Source: Vacuolonema iberomarrocanum LEGE 07170 (GTDB lineage: Bacteria > Cyanobacteriota > Cyanobacteriia > Elainellales > Elainellaceae). From it: a stretch of 64,000 nt of DNA. The translations under genes and the position numbers were made by a program. The notes below the pieces were generated by a model. The model did no database searches. It was given only the letters and a program-made list of their open reading frames with translations, and was not told the DNA's origin. Shown piece by piece: positions 8,859 to 16,756 of the stretch; the stretch's first letter is position 1, and every line of letters begins with the position of its first letter. The stretch spans positions 1 through 64,000 of the forward strand of contig JADEXA010000034.1 of NCBI GenBank assembly GCA_015207365.1. The letters are read 5' to 3'.

Positions 8859-9590
8859 AGCAACCATTCAACATCACGAAACCCCAAAGTTCTCTTACAA
8901 TCCGCCTCCAGGTCAAAACCTTGAAGCCCTAAGCATAGTGCATTTGCACCAGATTCTAGCGCTAAGGCAAACGTCGGCCAGAACCTTGTATAGCAAAAAT
9001 TCAAACATGTTTCGGTTTAGCCCTCCACCATACAAATTGTTGCGAGGTTAGAACATTTTTAGCGGATTCTTGCGAGATGCTAGGTATTTCCACGGAGAAA
9101 AGACAGTCTCCGGTCTTTGGTTCCCTCCGAGATAACTTTCAGCCCGTAATCATGCGGTTTTCCTGCGCTATTTTTGGCGTCTAGGCTGTAGGAGTCAAAG
9201 AAGAGCGAACGGAAAATACCTATAGGCACCCGGTTTGATCCTTTCAAAGGTTTTCAGGCAGGGGTGCTGCCAACTGAGGCTTTTGATGCCAGAGCACTGT
9301 CAGCAGCCAAATCGGAGCACGAGATCTGCTTTTGCCAAGGTGCACCTCCTACGGCTATCAAGCATAGAAAAACCTAACCACGGGGTTCAATCGAGCGATT
9401 TAATGCATCTTTTTCGATATTTTTTGGCGTGAGATTGAAGCAACTCAGCATTTGGTTTGGAAGATGCTGACCTGTGGCTTGTTCGATTTTGCTGACAAGG
9501 AGAGGTCGTCCCAATAGCGACTGTGATTGCCAACACCGTATCCGTCTACCCGATCACCTTTACTGCTCCAATCGTTGTGGTGTCTTCGTT
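8859..9590. other. Gene-free stretch with a possible structured RNA
   Basis: No gene is supported over 730 bp. Near 9077-9227 two distant segments can pair (GCTAGGTATTTCC near 9079 with GGAAAATACCTATAGGC near 9211). The enclosed part has competing hairpins: CGGAGA/TCTCCG and AAAGAC/GTCTTT share bases. A closed, branched structure is possible, but no known RNA family is recognised. The rest shows nothing. Confidence 0.3.
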
Positions 9591-10307
9591 ATGTTGAACT
9601 CTAGCGCTATCTTTGCCCTCTCTGCAGAGCGGCTGAACACAACCGATAACCCTGAACTCCAGCGGCGTCTAGCACTGTATCAAGTTTTTCTGCGACTGTA
9701 TGAGCAAAATCGCGGTTTATTGGAAGAAATTCTGAGCCTAGAGAATGGGAGCAGTAAGGCACTGGCAAGCGTTACCTTGCCCTATATCCAGGGCTTGGTT
9801 CTGCGCCAGCAGATCTATCTAGTGACCAATATTTTGGGGAACGGGAGCCAAAGCTTAACTCAGTCCCAAAACCTTTGGATCATTGGACGAGACTCTCAGC
9901 GGGTCAATCTACCGATCTCAGACAAACGCCTTTCTCGTCGCCATGCAGCCATTCGCTACGTTAATGGTTATTTTTATTTGGTGGACTTGGGTAGCAGGAA
10001 TGGTTCTTATATCAATGGAGAACCTGTTCGTCGCTGTATGCGCCTGAAGGATGGCGATCGCATCCGTCTTGGCAGTTTGTCATTCGCCTTTTTCATCTGC
10101 AACTTCATGCAGTCTCCGCCACAACTCTCTGCCGACATTCCTTCGCCCCATGACGCGGTCACGGCTGCCCAGAGGCAAGGCAACGAGGAAGAAGAAATTA
10201 CCACGAACCTCCTGCCACCGCCCAGTGACGAGAGCAATTGGGACGCGCGCTGGCCCGATGAGGATACCTCAATCTTTCTGCAACGACAGCAGGATGAGTT
10301 GTTGTAG
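9591..10307 (+). CDS. FHA-domain protein
   Basis: A protein of about 238 residues with a forkhead-associated domain at about 90-165: IIGRD, RLSRRHAAI and DLGSRNGSYING hold the Arg, Ser-Arg-His and Asn residues that bind phosphothreonine. The N-terminal half is a helical region (LQRRLALYQVFLRLYEQNRGLLEEIL). The C-terminal tail is acidic and disordered. It probably reads Ser/Thr kinase signals, but no kinase or phosphatase is nearby. The frame is open upstream to 9474; I prefer the ATG at 9591 because the upstream 39 residues look unlike protein and homologous proteins usually start at this helical region. Start confidence is moderate. Confidence 0.8.
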   Translation: MLNSSAIFALSAERLNTTDNPELQRRLALYQVFLRLYEQNRGLLEEILSLENGSSKALASVTLPYIQGLVLRQQIYLVTNILGNGSQSLTQSQNLWIIGRDSQRVNLPISDKRLSRRHAAIRYVNGYFYLVDLGSRNGSYINGEPVRRCMRLKDGDRIRLGSLSFAFFICNFMQSPPQLSADIPSPHDAVTAAQRQGNEEEEITTNLLPPPSDESNWDARWPDEDTSIFLQRQQDELL

Positions 10308-10405
10308 ACCGTGCAGCTCGAAGCATCCATCCGCCACCTTCCATTGCTAAATAAAACGGCTGATGCGCCATCGATCCGCACACCTGCTAAAATGGCGAGG
10401 TTGTT

Positions 10406-10927
10406 GTGACAGTCGAGAAATCTTTGAGTCAATCGGTCGATCTACCCCGCGTTGATGATTTTCTGCAGGAACTGGCGGCGATTCAGCAGACTGGTTCGAA
10501 GCGCATCGCGCTCCTGGGTTCACGTCATGTCCCTATCACTCATCAAGTGCTCATCGAAGAAATGAGCTACGCCCTTGTTCTGGGCCGCAATCGCCTCCTA
10601 ACCTCTGGTGCAACTGGTACGAATGCAGCAGCAATTCGAGGAGCCATGCGAGCAGACCCAAATCTCCTCACAGTGATTTTGCCGCAAAGTCTTTCCCGCC
10701 AACCGCGCGAGTCCCGTGAGCAGTTAGAACAGGTTATGCATCTGGTCGAAAATTCTGAAAACGACCATCTTTCACTGGCAGAAGCTAGCGCAATTTGTAA
10801 CCAGGAAATTGTCTCGCGGTGCCAGCAACTCATCTGCTTTGCCTTCCACGACAGCACTACGCTGTTGACGACTTGCAAGGATGCGGAAGACCAGCGCAAA
10901 ATTGTGACGCTGTTCTACTTCGATTGA
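10406..10927 (+). CDS. DprA/LOG-like Rossmann-fold protein
   Basis: A 173-residue protein that resembles the short cyanobacterial proteins usually labelled DNA recombination-mediator protein A. The fold is visible in KRIALLGSRHVPITHQ (first strand and nucleotide loop), LLTSGATGTNAAAIRGAM (second GxG-type loop) and LLTVILPQSLSRQP, as in the DprA/Smf Rossmann domain. It lacks the SAM and winged-helix parts of full DprA, so DNA loading of RecA cannot be assumed. The start is GTG at 10406 with GGCGAGG upstream. A role in transformation is possible but unproven. Confidence 0.65.
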   Translation: MTVEKSLSQSVDLPRVDDFLQELAAIQQTGSKRIALLGSRHVPITHQVLIEEMSYALVLGRNRLLTSGATGTNAAAIRGAMRADPNLLTVILPQSLSRQPRESREQLEQVMHLVENSENDHLSLAEASAICNQEIVSRCQQLICFAFHDSTTLLTTCKDAEDQRKIVTLFYFD

Positions 10928-11111
10928 ATTCTTGCCCAAGCCGAACGATCGTGGCTGAGCATCAATAGCCAAGCCATACTTATGAGTAACGACGCCATTC
11001 AAATAGGTAGTGGCGCTATATATTTATATTGCTTGCGTGCATAGCGAGCGGTGGTGAGGCTCATGCGGCCAACTCGCCCAGATCGGGTTGTTTTTGGGAA
11101 GTGGGGAAAGT

Positions 11112-11525
11112 ATGGAGATTCTGTCGATTCATCGTGTCTTAATTGGCGGCATCATAGCGGCAGCGATTGTGGTCTATGTTCCCTTCTTTTGGGTTGCCTA
11201 TGGCCGTGCTCAATTAGGCTGGCAGGCGATCGCTACCCCTCGCGCCATGGTAGATAAGCTTCCGGCTTATGCGCAGCGAGCAACTTGGGCTCACCAAAAT
11301 GCCTTTGAATCCTTTGTGCTATTTACGGCAGCAGCATTAATGGCCTATGTAACCGAAGCCAACGGCATATGGGTAGTGAGTGCGGCGATCGCCCATCCCA
11401 TTGCCCGACTGCTGTATCCTGCGTTTTACATTGCCAATATTCCTGTAGGGCGATCGCTCATGTTTGGAATTGGCTCCCTTAGCACCGCTGTTTTGATGGG
11501 CGCTAGCTTGATGCAAGTGCTTTAG
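11112..11525 (+). CDS. MAPEG-family membrane protein
   Basis: A 137-residue integral membrane protein with four hydrophobic segments. The signature PRAMVDKLPAYAQRATWAHQNAFESF, spread over about residues 45-70, is the hallmark of the MAPEG family (membrane-associated proteins in eicosanoid and glutathione metabolism). Bacterial members are small, trimeric and often of unknown substrate; some have glutathione transferase or peroxidase activity. The ATG at 11112 is chosen because the first helix follows directly and a purine-rich GGGAAGTGGGGAAAG lies before it. Confidence 0.8.
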   Translation: MEILSIHRVLIGGIIAAAIVVYVPFFWVAYGRAQLGWQAIATPRAMVDKLPAYAQRATWAHQNAFESFVLFTAAALMAYVTEANGIWVVSAAIAHPIARLLYPAFYIANIPVGRSLMFGIGSLSTAVLMGASLMQVL

Positions 11526-11794
11526 CTCTAGAAAGTTTTACGCGCCAGAAACGCCTGGCCTTCCGTAAGAAGAAGTTTGTGAGACGCGGCGTTTCAAGAA
11601 GCTTTCTTCCTCCCACCTTTATGGGCTGCCATTAGGGTTGGACAGTCCAACTGTTGCATTAGGACAAATCAAACTCTTTTGCTCGGTTCTTTTGCGTCTG
11701 ATGCGTAGGTGTGATAAACACATCAAGGAGAACCTAAAAAACAAAGCCTGGTATTCACCAGGTGGACATGCTTATTTTCGGTCAGAGAGTGCTT

Positions 11795-12286
11795 ATGGCT
11801 TCCACCTATTCCTTTGATATTGTGAGTGACTACGATCGCCAGGAACTTGTGAATGCGCTGGATCAGGCAACGCGCGAAATTCAGGGGCGCTACGACCTGA
11901 AAGATACGAAAACGAAGATGGATTTGGGCGAGTCTACCATTACCGTGAACACTGCCAGCGAATTTGCATTGCAGGCGGTGCATACGGTTTTACAGACGAA
12001 GGCAGCAAAGCGGAATCTGTCGCTGAAGATTTTTGACTTTGGCACCGTTGAGTCCGCTAGCGGTGGCCGGGTACGCCAGGAAATCACCCTGAAGAAGGGG
12101 ATCAGCTCAGACGTAGCAAAACAGATCTCGAAAGCGATTCGCGACAACTTTAAAAAGATCCAAGCCTCAATTCAAGGCGATGCCGTGCGGGTATCTGCCA
12201 AGTCCAAGGATGAATTGCAGACGGTGATCCAATTCTTGAAACAGGAAGAGTGGCCTGTGGCGCTGCAATTCACGAACTATCGATAA
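11795..12286 (+). CDS. YajQ-family nucleotide-binding protein
   Basis: A 163-residue protein, the usual YajQ length, starting MASTYSFDIVSDYDRQEL and ending EEWPVALQFTNYR, both classic for the family. It has two ferredoxin-like RNA-binding-type domains. Family members bind nucleic acid or, in some bacteria, cyclic di-GMP; neither can be decided here. An in-frame extension to 11762 exists, but the ATG at 11795 gives the conserved N-terminus and has GAGAG before it. The 3' end overlaps the convergent gene by 10 bp. Confidence 0.92.
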   Translation: MASTYSFDIVSDYDRQELVNALDQATREIQGRYDLKDTKTKMDLGESTITVNTASEFALQAVHTVLQTKAAKRNLSLKIFDFGTVESASGGRVRQEITLKKGISSDVAKQISKAIRDNFKKIQASIQGDAVRVSAKSKDELQTVIQFLKQEEWPVALQFTNYR

Positions 12287-12672
12287 GTCATGCAGATATC
12301 TGATGACTTGAATACCGTAACGCCATTGATTTCAACGCCCTCTGTACCTTCGGTGCGGAGGGCGATCGCAATCAATTCGTAGATCAAATACACATCACAA
12401 AATTGCCCCTGCAAGACAATGACCGTACCGCGCTGAGACAGCTTGATATCGCCTAAATTCATTGCGCCAAAGCGACGCTCAAAGGTATGCATCACGCGAT
12501 TGCGCAGGCCAAAATAGTCATAGCTTCCATCGATGCCACAGCGCTCAGGGGGCACCGTCGCAAATAAATGGGTCAACGTTGTAGAGTCGAGCGTCTCGAC
12601 AGGTTGAGGTGCTTGGAATAGACCAGATTGCAGCGTTCGATTGGTCGCATGACACGATTCAGGAAACTTCAT
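12277..12672 (-). CDS. Conserved hypothetical protein, BON-like core
   Basis: A 131-residue soluble protein. The segment from about residue 55 to 120 (FGAMNLGDIKLSQRGTVI, then VLQGQFCDVYLIYELI) has the helix-strand-strand-helix rhythm of a BON or small phospholipid-binding domain, but the match is loose. No signal peptide or membrane helix. It is convergent with yajQ, with the last 10 bp shared. I do not recognise the family with confidence and assign no function. Confidence 0.6.
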   Translation of the reverse strand: MKFPESCHATNRTLQSGLFQAPQPVETLDSTTLTHLFATVPPERCGIDGSYDYFGLRNRVMHTFERRFGAMNLGDIKLSQRGTVIVLQGQFCDVYLIYELIAIALRTEGTEGVEINGVTVFKSSDICMTYR

Positions 12673-13009
12673 AGTAATGGCGTTGCTTAAACAGGATTGT
12701 TAAGAGACTGCAGGACTCAGCCTAGATATCACCGCGATACTCAGATCACTGTGAGGCCGACTATCGTGAACCCACGATTTCAGCAAAGCTCATCAACCTA
12801 GCGGATACACAGGATAAGTAGACTCGCAAGCTTGTCGGCAAAGGGGCACGATGACATAAACCTTCACATCTATGTTTCGTTGCCTCTATTGCTTTGTCTC
12901 AACTTCACAAAGCCTCCAGTATTTTCCGAAAATTATCAAGCTATTTTTGTATATTTTGAAACACAAAATTCTTGCGCCTTTTTCAAGAATCTCCCGTAAA
13001 GCCCTTAAA
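12673..13009. other. Gene-free stretch
   Basis: 337 bp between two minus-strand genes. The last 120 bp, nearest the 372-residue protein gene, are AT-rich. No gene, tRNA, convincing terminator or repeat family is seen. Confidence 0.4.
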
Positions 13010-14128
13010 TTATCTGACTTCCATAGAAAGTAGCCGATCAGTAATCGCCTCTTCATACTGAGAGATTGACGTAGCATTTTCATCAAGAGCACGAGCGATC
13101 GCTCTAACCCGGCGTTCCTGATCAGTCATGATACTGGCCAGAGTATTGCCCAATCCCGGTGCATTCCACTGCTGCGTGTCGGGATCAATATAGGAGCGGG
13201 TACGAGCCCAGGCGATCGCCTCTGCACCAGCGAGATTGAGGCGACGAGATTCCTGGAGACGATCGAGATAGCCCCCCGAGTCCAACGCAGCTTCGGGTGC
13301 CTGATTTGCTAGATCAATCGCGTTTACCCACTCTTCTAGAGATAGCTGCAAACCCCGGTGCTCAGCATCGCGCCATAGCCTTGTGGCTTGTTGCTGCAGC
13401 CGCGCCAGTTGGCGCTGATCGGCTTCTTCGGGTGACTTGGCTCCATGCTGGTAGGAAAAGCTGCCCAGGTTCCAGACCCCATTACCCGGATCCACATGCC
13501 CGTAGTATGCCGGGGTAATGTCGCCTGCTGGCGTACGAGTTCCCTCGGCACTGCCAACGGCGATCGCCACGAGGGACTGCGCTCCACCAACAAACAGCGG
13601 CATGAGCGCATCCGGTAGGGCAGCAGTATCTGGAATCGGTTGGGGCTGTGCTTCAGAATCGCTCCCCCCGGTAAACAGATTGACTAGCTGTCGCGGCACG
13701 TCCCGTAGCTGGAAACTCAGACCTCCCGCATCGGCAAGGGTAGTCATGTGGACGGGCTCAGGCTCAGGCGGAGCCACTGGCGCAACGGGTGCTGTCGTGG
13801 TGGGTGGCGGAGCCGTAGCAATCTGGCTAGGCGGTGGCGGCAACTCCGCAAGTTCATGCCCGGTTCCAATCGGCGCGTCTGTGGCGCTGGGAGGAATGGA
13901 AAGGGGCGCTTTGTCCGCTGGACGATCAGGCGTAGGAGGAGGGGATACCTCAGCACGTACTGTATCGGTCGAATCCACTGCGACTGAGGGTGCCGCCTCC
14001 AGCTCGAAGGACAGAGCCGGTGGGGATGTGGCTTGGGCGGAGGCGATCGCCAGCAACCACAATAGTCCGGTCGAAATAGCGGTGGTCGTCAGCTTAACTA
14101 GAAGGGCAAGAGCAAGGGACGCATTCAT
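13010..14128 (-). CDS. Exported Pro-rich protein with conserved C-terminal domain, last gene of LexA-box operon
   Basis: A 372-residue protein. Residues 1-33 form a signal peptide (LLWLLAIASAQA). About 40-150 is Pro/Ala-rich and probably disordered (PPPPSQIATAPPPTTTAP). The C-terminal domain from about 185 carries VGSAEGTRTPAGDITPAYYG and DPGNGVWNLGSFSYQHG, then long helices. The lone Glu in GSAEGT followed by an aromatic/Gly-rich strand recalls lysozyme-like folds, but this is only an impression. Its ATG overlaps the stop of the lipoprotein gene by 4 bp (ATGA), so translation is coupled. It is likely to act in the cell envelope. Function not recognised. Confidence 0.75.
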   Translation of the reverse strand: MNASLALALLVKLTTTAISTGLLWLLAIASAQATSPPALSFELEAAPSVAVDSTDTVRAEVSPPPTPDRPADKAPLSIPPSATDAPIGTGHELAELPPPPSQIATAPPPTTTAPVAPVAPPEPEPVHMTTLADAGGLSFQLRDVPRQLVNLFTGGSDSEAQPQPIPDTAALPDALMPLFVGGAQSLVAIAVGSAEGTRTPAGDITPAYYGHVDPGNGVWNLGSFSYQHGAKSPEEADQRQLARLQQQATRLWRDAEHRGLQLSLEEWVNAIDLANQAPEAALDSGGYLDRLQESRRLNLAGAEAIAWARTRSYIDPDTQQWNAPGLGNTLASIMTDQERRVRAIARALDENATSISQYEEAITDRLLSMEVR

Positions 14129-14628
14129 GGTGGGGTCAGGGCAGTTTCAATCAGATTTAGGGAGGGTTCAACGATTGCCCAAGTACCATCGGGCTGTTTG
14201 CGCAGGGTCGCAAAATGAACGGTATGGCCTGTGCCAAGGCGATCGCCCTGTTTTACAATCCCCAATCTTGGCCGGGAAAGCCCGCAGAGCCTGAGTAAGT
14301 ACGCTGGCACGGTGGGACTGCTAAAAACCACGCAGTCTTCTACGTCGGCAGGCTCCACCTTGCCGTCAAAGGGCGCATACAGGGTGTTACCCCGGAGACG
14401 AATAGACACATCCCCTAAGCCTGCGACGATGGGATGTCCGGCAATGGAATGTCCGGGCTGCAGTTCCCAGCCTTGCTGGACATGCACCCGCCGCGTTTCG
14501 ATGGATGGTGGGCTGGGGTGGCAACTAGCACTGGTTAGTAGGGCGATCGCCAGCATGCCAAAACGCTGGAGCCTCAAGCATTGGCTAGAATGCTGGCTAC
14601 TTTTGAAACACGAAGGAGTATCCGGCAT
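14125..14628 (-). CDS. Putative lipoprotein with a barrel/M23-like domain
   Basis: A 167-residue protein starting MPDTPSCFKSS; GAGGGAG lies 6 bp before the ATG. The hydrophobic stretch MLAIALLTSASC ends in a lipobox Cys near residue 36, so it is probably anchored in a membrane. The rest (VSIRLRGNTLYAPFDGKVEP, then VKQGDRLGTGHTVHFATLR) has the beta-barrel pattern of LytM/M23 or biotinyl-like domains, but the HxH and HxxxD zinc residues of active M23 peptidases are not evident, so it may be non-catalytic. It overlaps the upstream gene by 32 bp and the downstream one by 4 bp. Confidence 0.7.
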   Translation of the reverse strand: MPDTPSCFKSSQHSSQCLRLQRFGMLAIALLTSASCHPSPPSIETRRVHVQQGWELQPGHSIAGHPIVAGLGDVSIRLRGNTLYAPFDGKVEPADVEDCVVFSSPTVPAYLLRLCGLSRPRLGIVKQGDRLGTGHTVHFATLRKQPDGTWAIVEPSLNLIETALTPP

Positions 14629-14986
14629 ATTCTTCTCCCTCGTAGAGCAACACAAACCAGGTGTGAGGATCAAATGCCAGGGGATAGACCTCACGCTCGG
14701 CAACCACACCCTGACGGATTTCGACGGGCGCAAGGCGGCAGTAGGGATCGCTGACAATAGCCTGAATCGTCGCTTTGGCATCTCGCTCCGGGACAGCTAG
14801 CACTTGAGATAACTCGTCCCGCGACAATACCGATTGGGGCTGCACGACGTCCTGGCACACATTGCTAACGGGGCGTGCCTCAAACGATGTACGAACATCG
14901 GCCAGCAATCCCACCAGCGCCAGCAGCGATCCACCTGCCAGAAAATATTGAAAACTCGAGGACTTACGAGGGTTACGACGGCTCAT
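14597..14986 (-). CDS. Single-helix membrane protein of the LexA-box operon
   Basis: A 129-residue protein starting MSRRNPRKSSSF, chosen because GGGGAGGATC precedes the ATG. A basic N-terminus and one hydrophobic segment (FLAGGSLLALVGLLA, about residues 15-30) anchor it; the remaining 95 residues contain two Cys (SNVCQDV, DPYCRLA) that could form a disulphide outside the cytoplasm. The C-terminus (WFVLLYEGEEYAGYSFVFQK) is strand-like. Family not recognised. Its start lies 14 bp inside the 29-codon gene upstream, so the two are translationally linked. Confidence 0.7.
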   Translation of the reverse strand: MSRRNPRKSSSFQYFLAGGSLLALVGLLADVRTSFEARPVSNVCQDVVQPQSVLSRDELSQVLAVPERDAKATIQAIVSDPYCRLAPVEIRQGVVAEREVYPLAFDPHTWFVLLYEGEEYAGYSFVFQK

Positions 14987-15062
14987 TTGGACGATCCTCC
15001 CCAACTAACACCAGACACGACAACACGATCAACAACCAGGCAGCTCCAAAAATAATGCTCAT
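14973..15062 (-). CDS. 29-residue membrane peptide of the LexA-box operon
   Basis: A tiny gene encoding one hydrophobic helix (MSIIFGAAWLLIVLSCLV) and a polar tail (GEDRPNEPS). Support: a strong GGAGG eight bases before the ATG, a 4-bp ATGA overlap with the stop of the upstream gene, and a 14-bp overlap with the next gene, whose own ribosome-binding site lies within its 3' end. It could be a real membrane peptide or a coupling ORF. Automatic annotation may miss it because of its size. Confidence 0.6.
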   Translation of the reverse strand: MSIIFGAAWLLIVLSCLVLVGEDRPNEPS

Positions 15063-15424
15063 AGTCTTCCTCCAAGAACAAGGCCAATAGCGGTAAGTAG
15101 CAGGCGATACCCTAAAATCAGCGTCAGGGGTGGAGCCCAAATCGAGAGTGAAATCGCCAGGACAGCGGGCATCGACAGCACCAGCGCGACAGGAATCCAG
15201 AGAGCCGGTTGCAGAGCCAGGAGCCAATCTGCCAGCATGCGGAGAAGGGTGGCTCCGGCGACCCAGGCGATCGCCTCCAGCACGATGGGCATATCGCCAA
15301 CAGGAAGCCGCACCCAGTGACGAATACGCTTCCAGCCATTGGGAGCGGGAGGAGCATACGCTTTGCGCTTCCAACTATGAGGATGGGATCTGCGAGCCGG
15401 AATAAGGGGATGTCTACTGTCCAT
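15059..15424 (-). CDS. Polytopic membrane protein, first gene of LexA-box operon
   Basis: A 121-residue protein starting MDSRHPLIPARRSHPHSW. A basic, His/Arg-rich N-terminal 40 residues precede three or so hydrophobic segments (IVLEAIAWVAGATLLRML, LWIPVALVLSMPAVLAIS, LILGYRLLLTAIGLVLGG). The frame is open far upstream, but that region holds the predicted operator and promoter, so the ATG at 15424 is preferred even though its Shine-Dalgarno is weak. It heads five overlapping genes (15424 down to 13010). Family not recognised. Confidence 0.65.
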   Translation of the reverse strand: MDSRHPLIPARRSHPHSWKRKAYAPPAPNGWKRIRHWVRLPVGDMPIVLEAIAWVAGATLLRMLADWLLALQPALWIPVALVLSMPAVLAISLSIWAPPLTLILGYRLLLTAIGLVLGGRL

Positions 15425-15440
15425 GGGAGATATCTGTATT

Positions 15441-15454
15441 AGTACAATTGTACT
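15441..15454 (-). promoter_or_regulatory. LexA-like box upstream of the five-gene operon
   Basis: The palindrome AGTACAATTGTACT matches the cyanobacterial LexA consensus RGTACNNNDGTWCB at every position. It lies 17 bp upstream of the first ATG, and a TTGCAT hexamer immediately upstream could be a -35 element, so a bound repressor would block initiation. A further AGTAC half-site sits about 15 bp upstream (near 15465-15469). The sequence match is seen; LexA control is inferred. Confidence 0.55.
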
Positions 15455-15575
15455 TAATGCAAGTGTACTATAGAATTCCGCCCGCGCAAGCAAAACCGAG
15501 CGAAAAGATATGTAAATCGGCGGAAGCAGTAGACTGAGAAAGTCCTTTTTGCTCTGAGATGATTGACCTGTGACC

Positions 15576-16559
15576 ATGCAAACGAGCAAGCAACGGGGCG
15601 ATCGCTCCTTTCGCAAACTCACCCTGACCCAGCAGCTCACGCCTTATTTATTTCTCGCGCCAGCCCTGCTGATTCTGGGGCTGACGGTTTTTTATCCAGC
15701 GGTGCAGGCGTTTTTGCTGAGCTTTACCCGCTACGAGTTCGACATTACCCAGCCTCCCATTTGGGTCGGACTGGATAACTTTCAGCGGCTGCTCGGTGAC
15801 GAGGTCTTTTGGGAAACCCTGGTTAATACTCTGCTCTATCTGGTTTGTGTGGTGCCGCTGCTGGTTATATTACCGTTGCTTCTGGCTATTCTGGTCAATC
15901 GTGCCTTGCCAGGAATTCACTGGTTTCGAGCCGCGTATTACACCCCCGTCATTATTTCGATGGTGGTCGCAGGAATTGCCTGGAACTGGCTCTATACCGA
16001 AAATGGTCTGTTCAATCAGTTTTTGAGCTGGTTTGCAACGGGAATGCTAAACTGGCTCCCCGACATCGACAGGTTTGCGCCCCTGGTCAACGGGTTAGTT
16101 GCTTTACGGGAAGGGATCCCCTGGCTAACCAGTCCCGACTTGGCGCTGTTTAGTGTGATGGCCGTAACCGTGTGGAAGGGGTTAGGCTACTACATGGTGA
16201 TTTACCTGGCCGGGTTGCAGTCCATCCCCAAAGACCTTTACGAAGCGGCAGCGATTGATGGGTCGGATGGCTGGCAAAAGCATTGGGATATCACCATACC
16301 GCTGATGAGGCCCTACTTATTACTGGTCGGGGTGATTTCGGCGATCGCCGCCACTAAGGTTTTTGAAGAAATCTTCGTGATGACCCAGGGCGGGCCTCGC
16401 AATAATTCCAAAACCATCGTCTACTACGTCTATGAAGAAGCCTTCGAAAATCTAGAAATTAGCTATGCCTGTACGATTGGCCTCGTGCTGTTTCTGATTA
16501 TTTTGGCGCTCTCTATCCTGCGGCTCACATTGGGTGGGCAGTCTAAACCCTTAGTTTAG
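15576..16559 (+). CDS. Sugar ABC transporter permease (MalF/UgpA type)
   Basis: An inner-membrane permease of about 327 residues with six hydrophobic segments. The cytoplasmic EAA loop (DLYEAAAIDGSDGWQKHWD, then ITIPLMRP), which docks on the ATPase, is intact. Such MalF/UgpA-type subunits pair with a MalG/UgpE-type permease to import sugars or glycerol-phosphate. No second permease, binding protein or ATPase lies nearby, so the partners must be elsewhere. GTG at 15570 is an equally possible start. It is divergent from the LexA-box operon, separated by about 150 bp. Confidence 0.9.
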   Translation: MQTSKQRGDRSFRKLTLTQQLTPYLFLAPALLILGLTVFYPAVQAFLLSFTRYEFDITQPPIWVGLDNFQRLLGDEVFWETLVNTLLYLVCVVPLLVILPLLLAILVNRALPGIHWFRAAYYTPVIISMVVAGIAWNWLYTENGLFNQFLSWFATGMLNWLPDIDRFAPLVNGLVALREGIPWLTSPDLALFSVMAVTVWKGLGYYMVIYLAGLQSIPKDLYEAAAIDGSDGWQKHWDITIPLMRPYLLLVGVISAIAATKVFEEIFVMTQGGPRNNSKTIVYYVYEEAFENLEISYACTIGLVLFLIILALSILRLTLGGQSKPLV

Positions 16560-16756
16560 AAAACCAGATTTGTACCTCATCACTATGGCTTAGTACAAGT
16601 GATGGGAATAATATGAATCTTCTCCGAAAAGCTTGCATCTTTCTTAAGAAGATTTTCTACTTCCGGATCATCATCAGAAAGTTAAGTACCTTTCCCTAAA
16701 GGTAGAAACATTCTACACTTGAACCTCCTTTCTATAATTTTGTCTCACTTTCTAGA

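Noticed and set aside
10406..10927. Calling this gene dprA outright
   Set aside because: It has only a Rossmann-like core and lacks the other DprA domains, so the symbol is withheld.
12886..13092. Minus-strand frame after the 372-residue protein
   Set aside because: Overlaps the end of the real gene in another frame and looks like random AT-rich translation.
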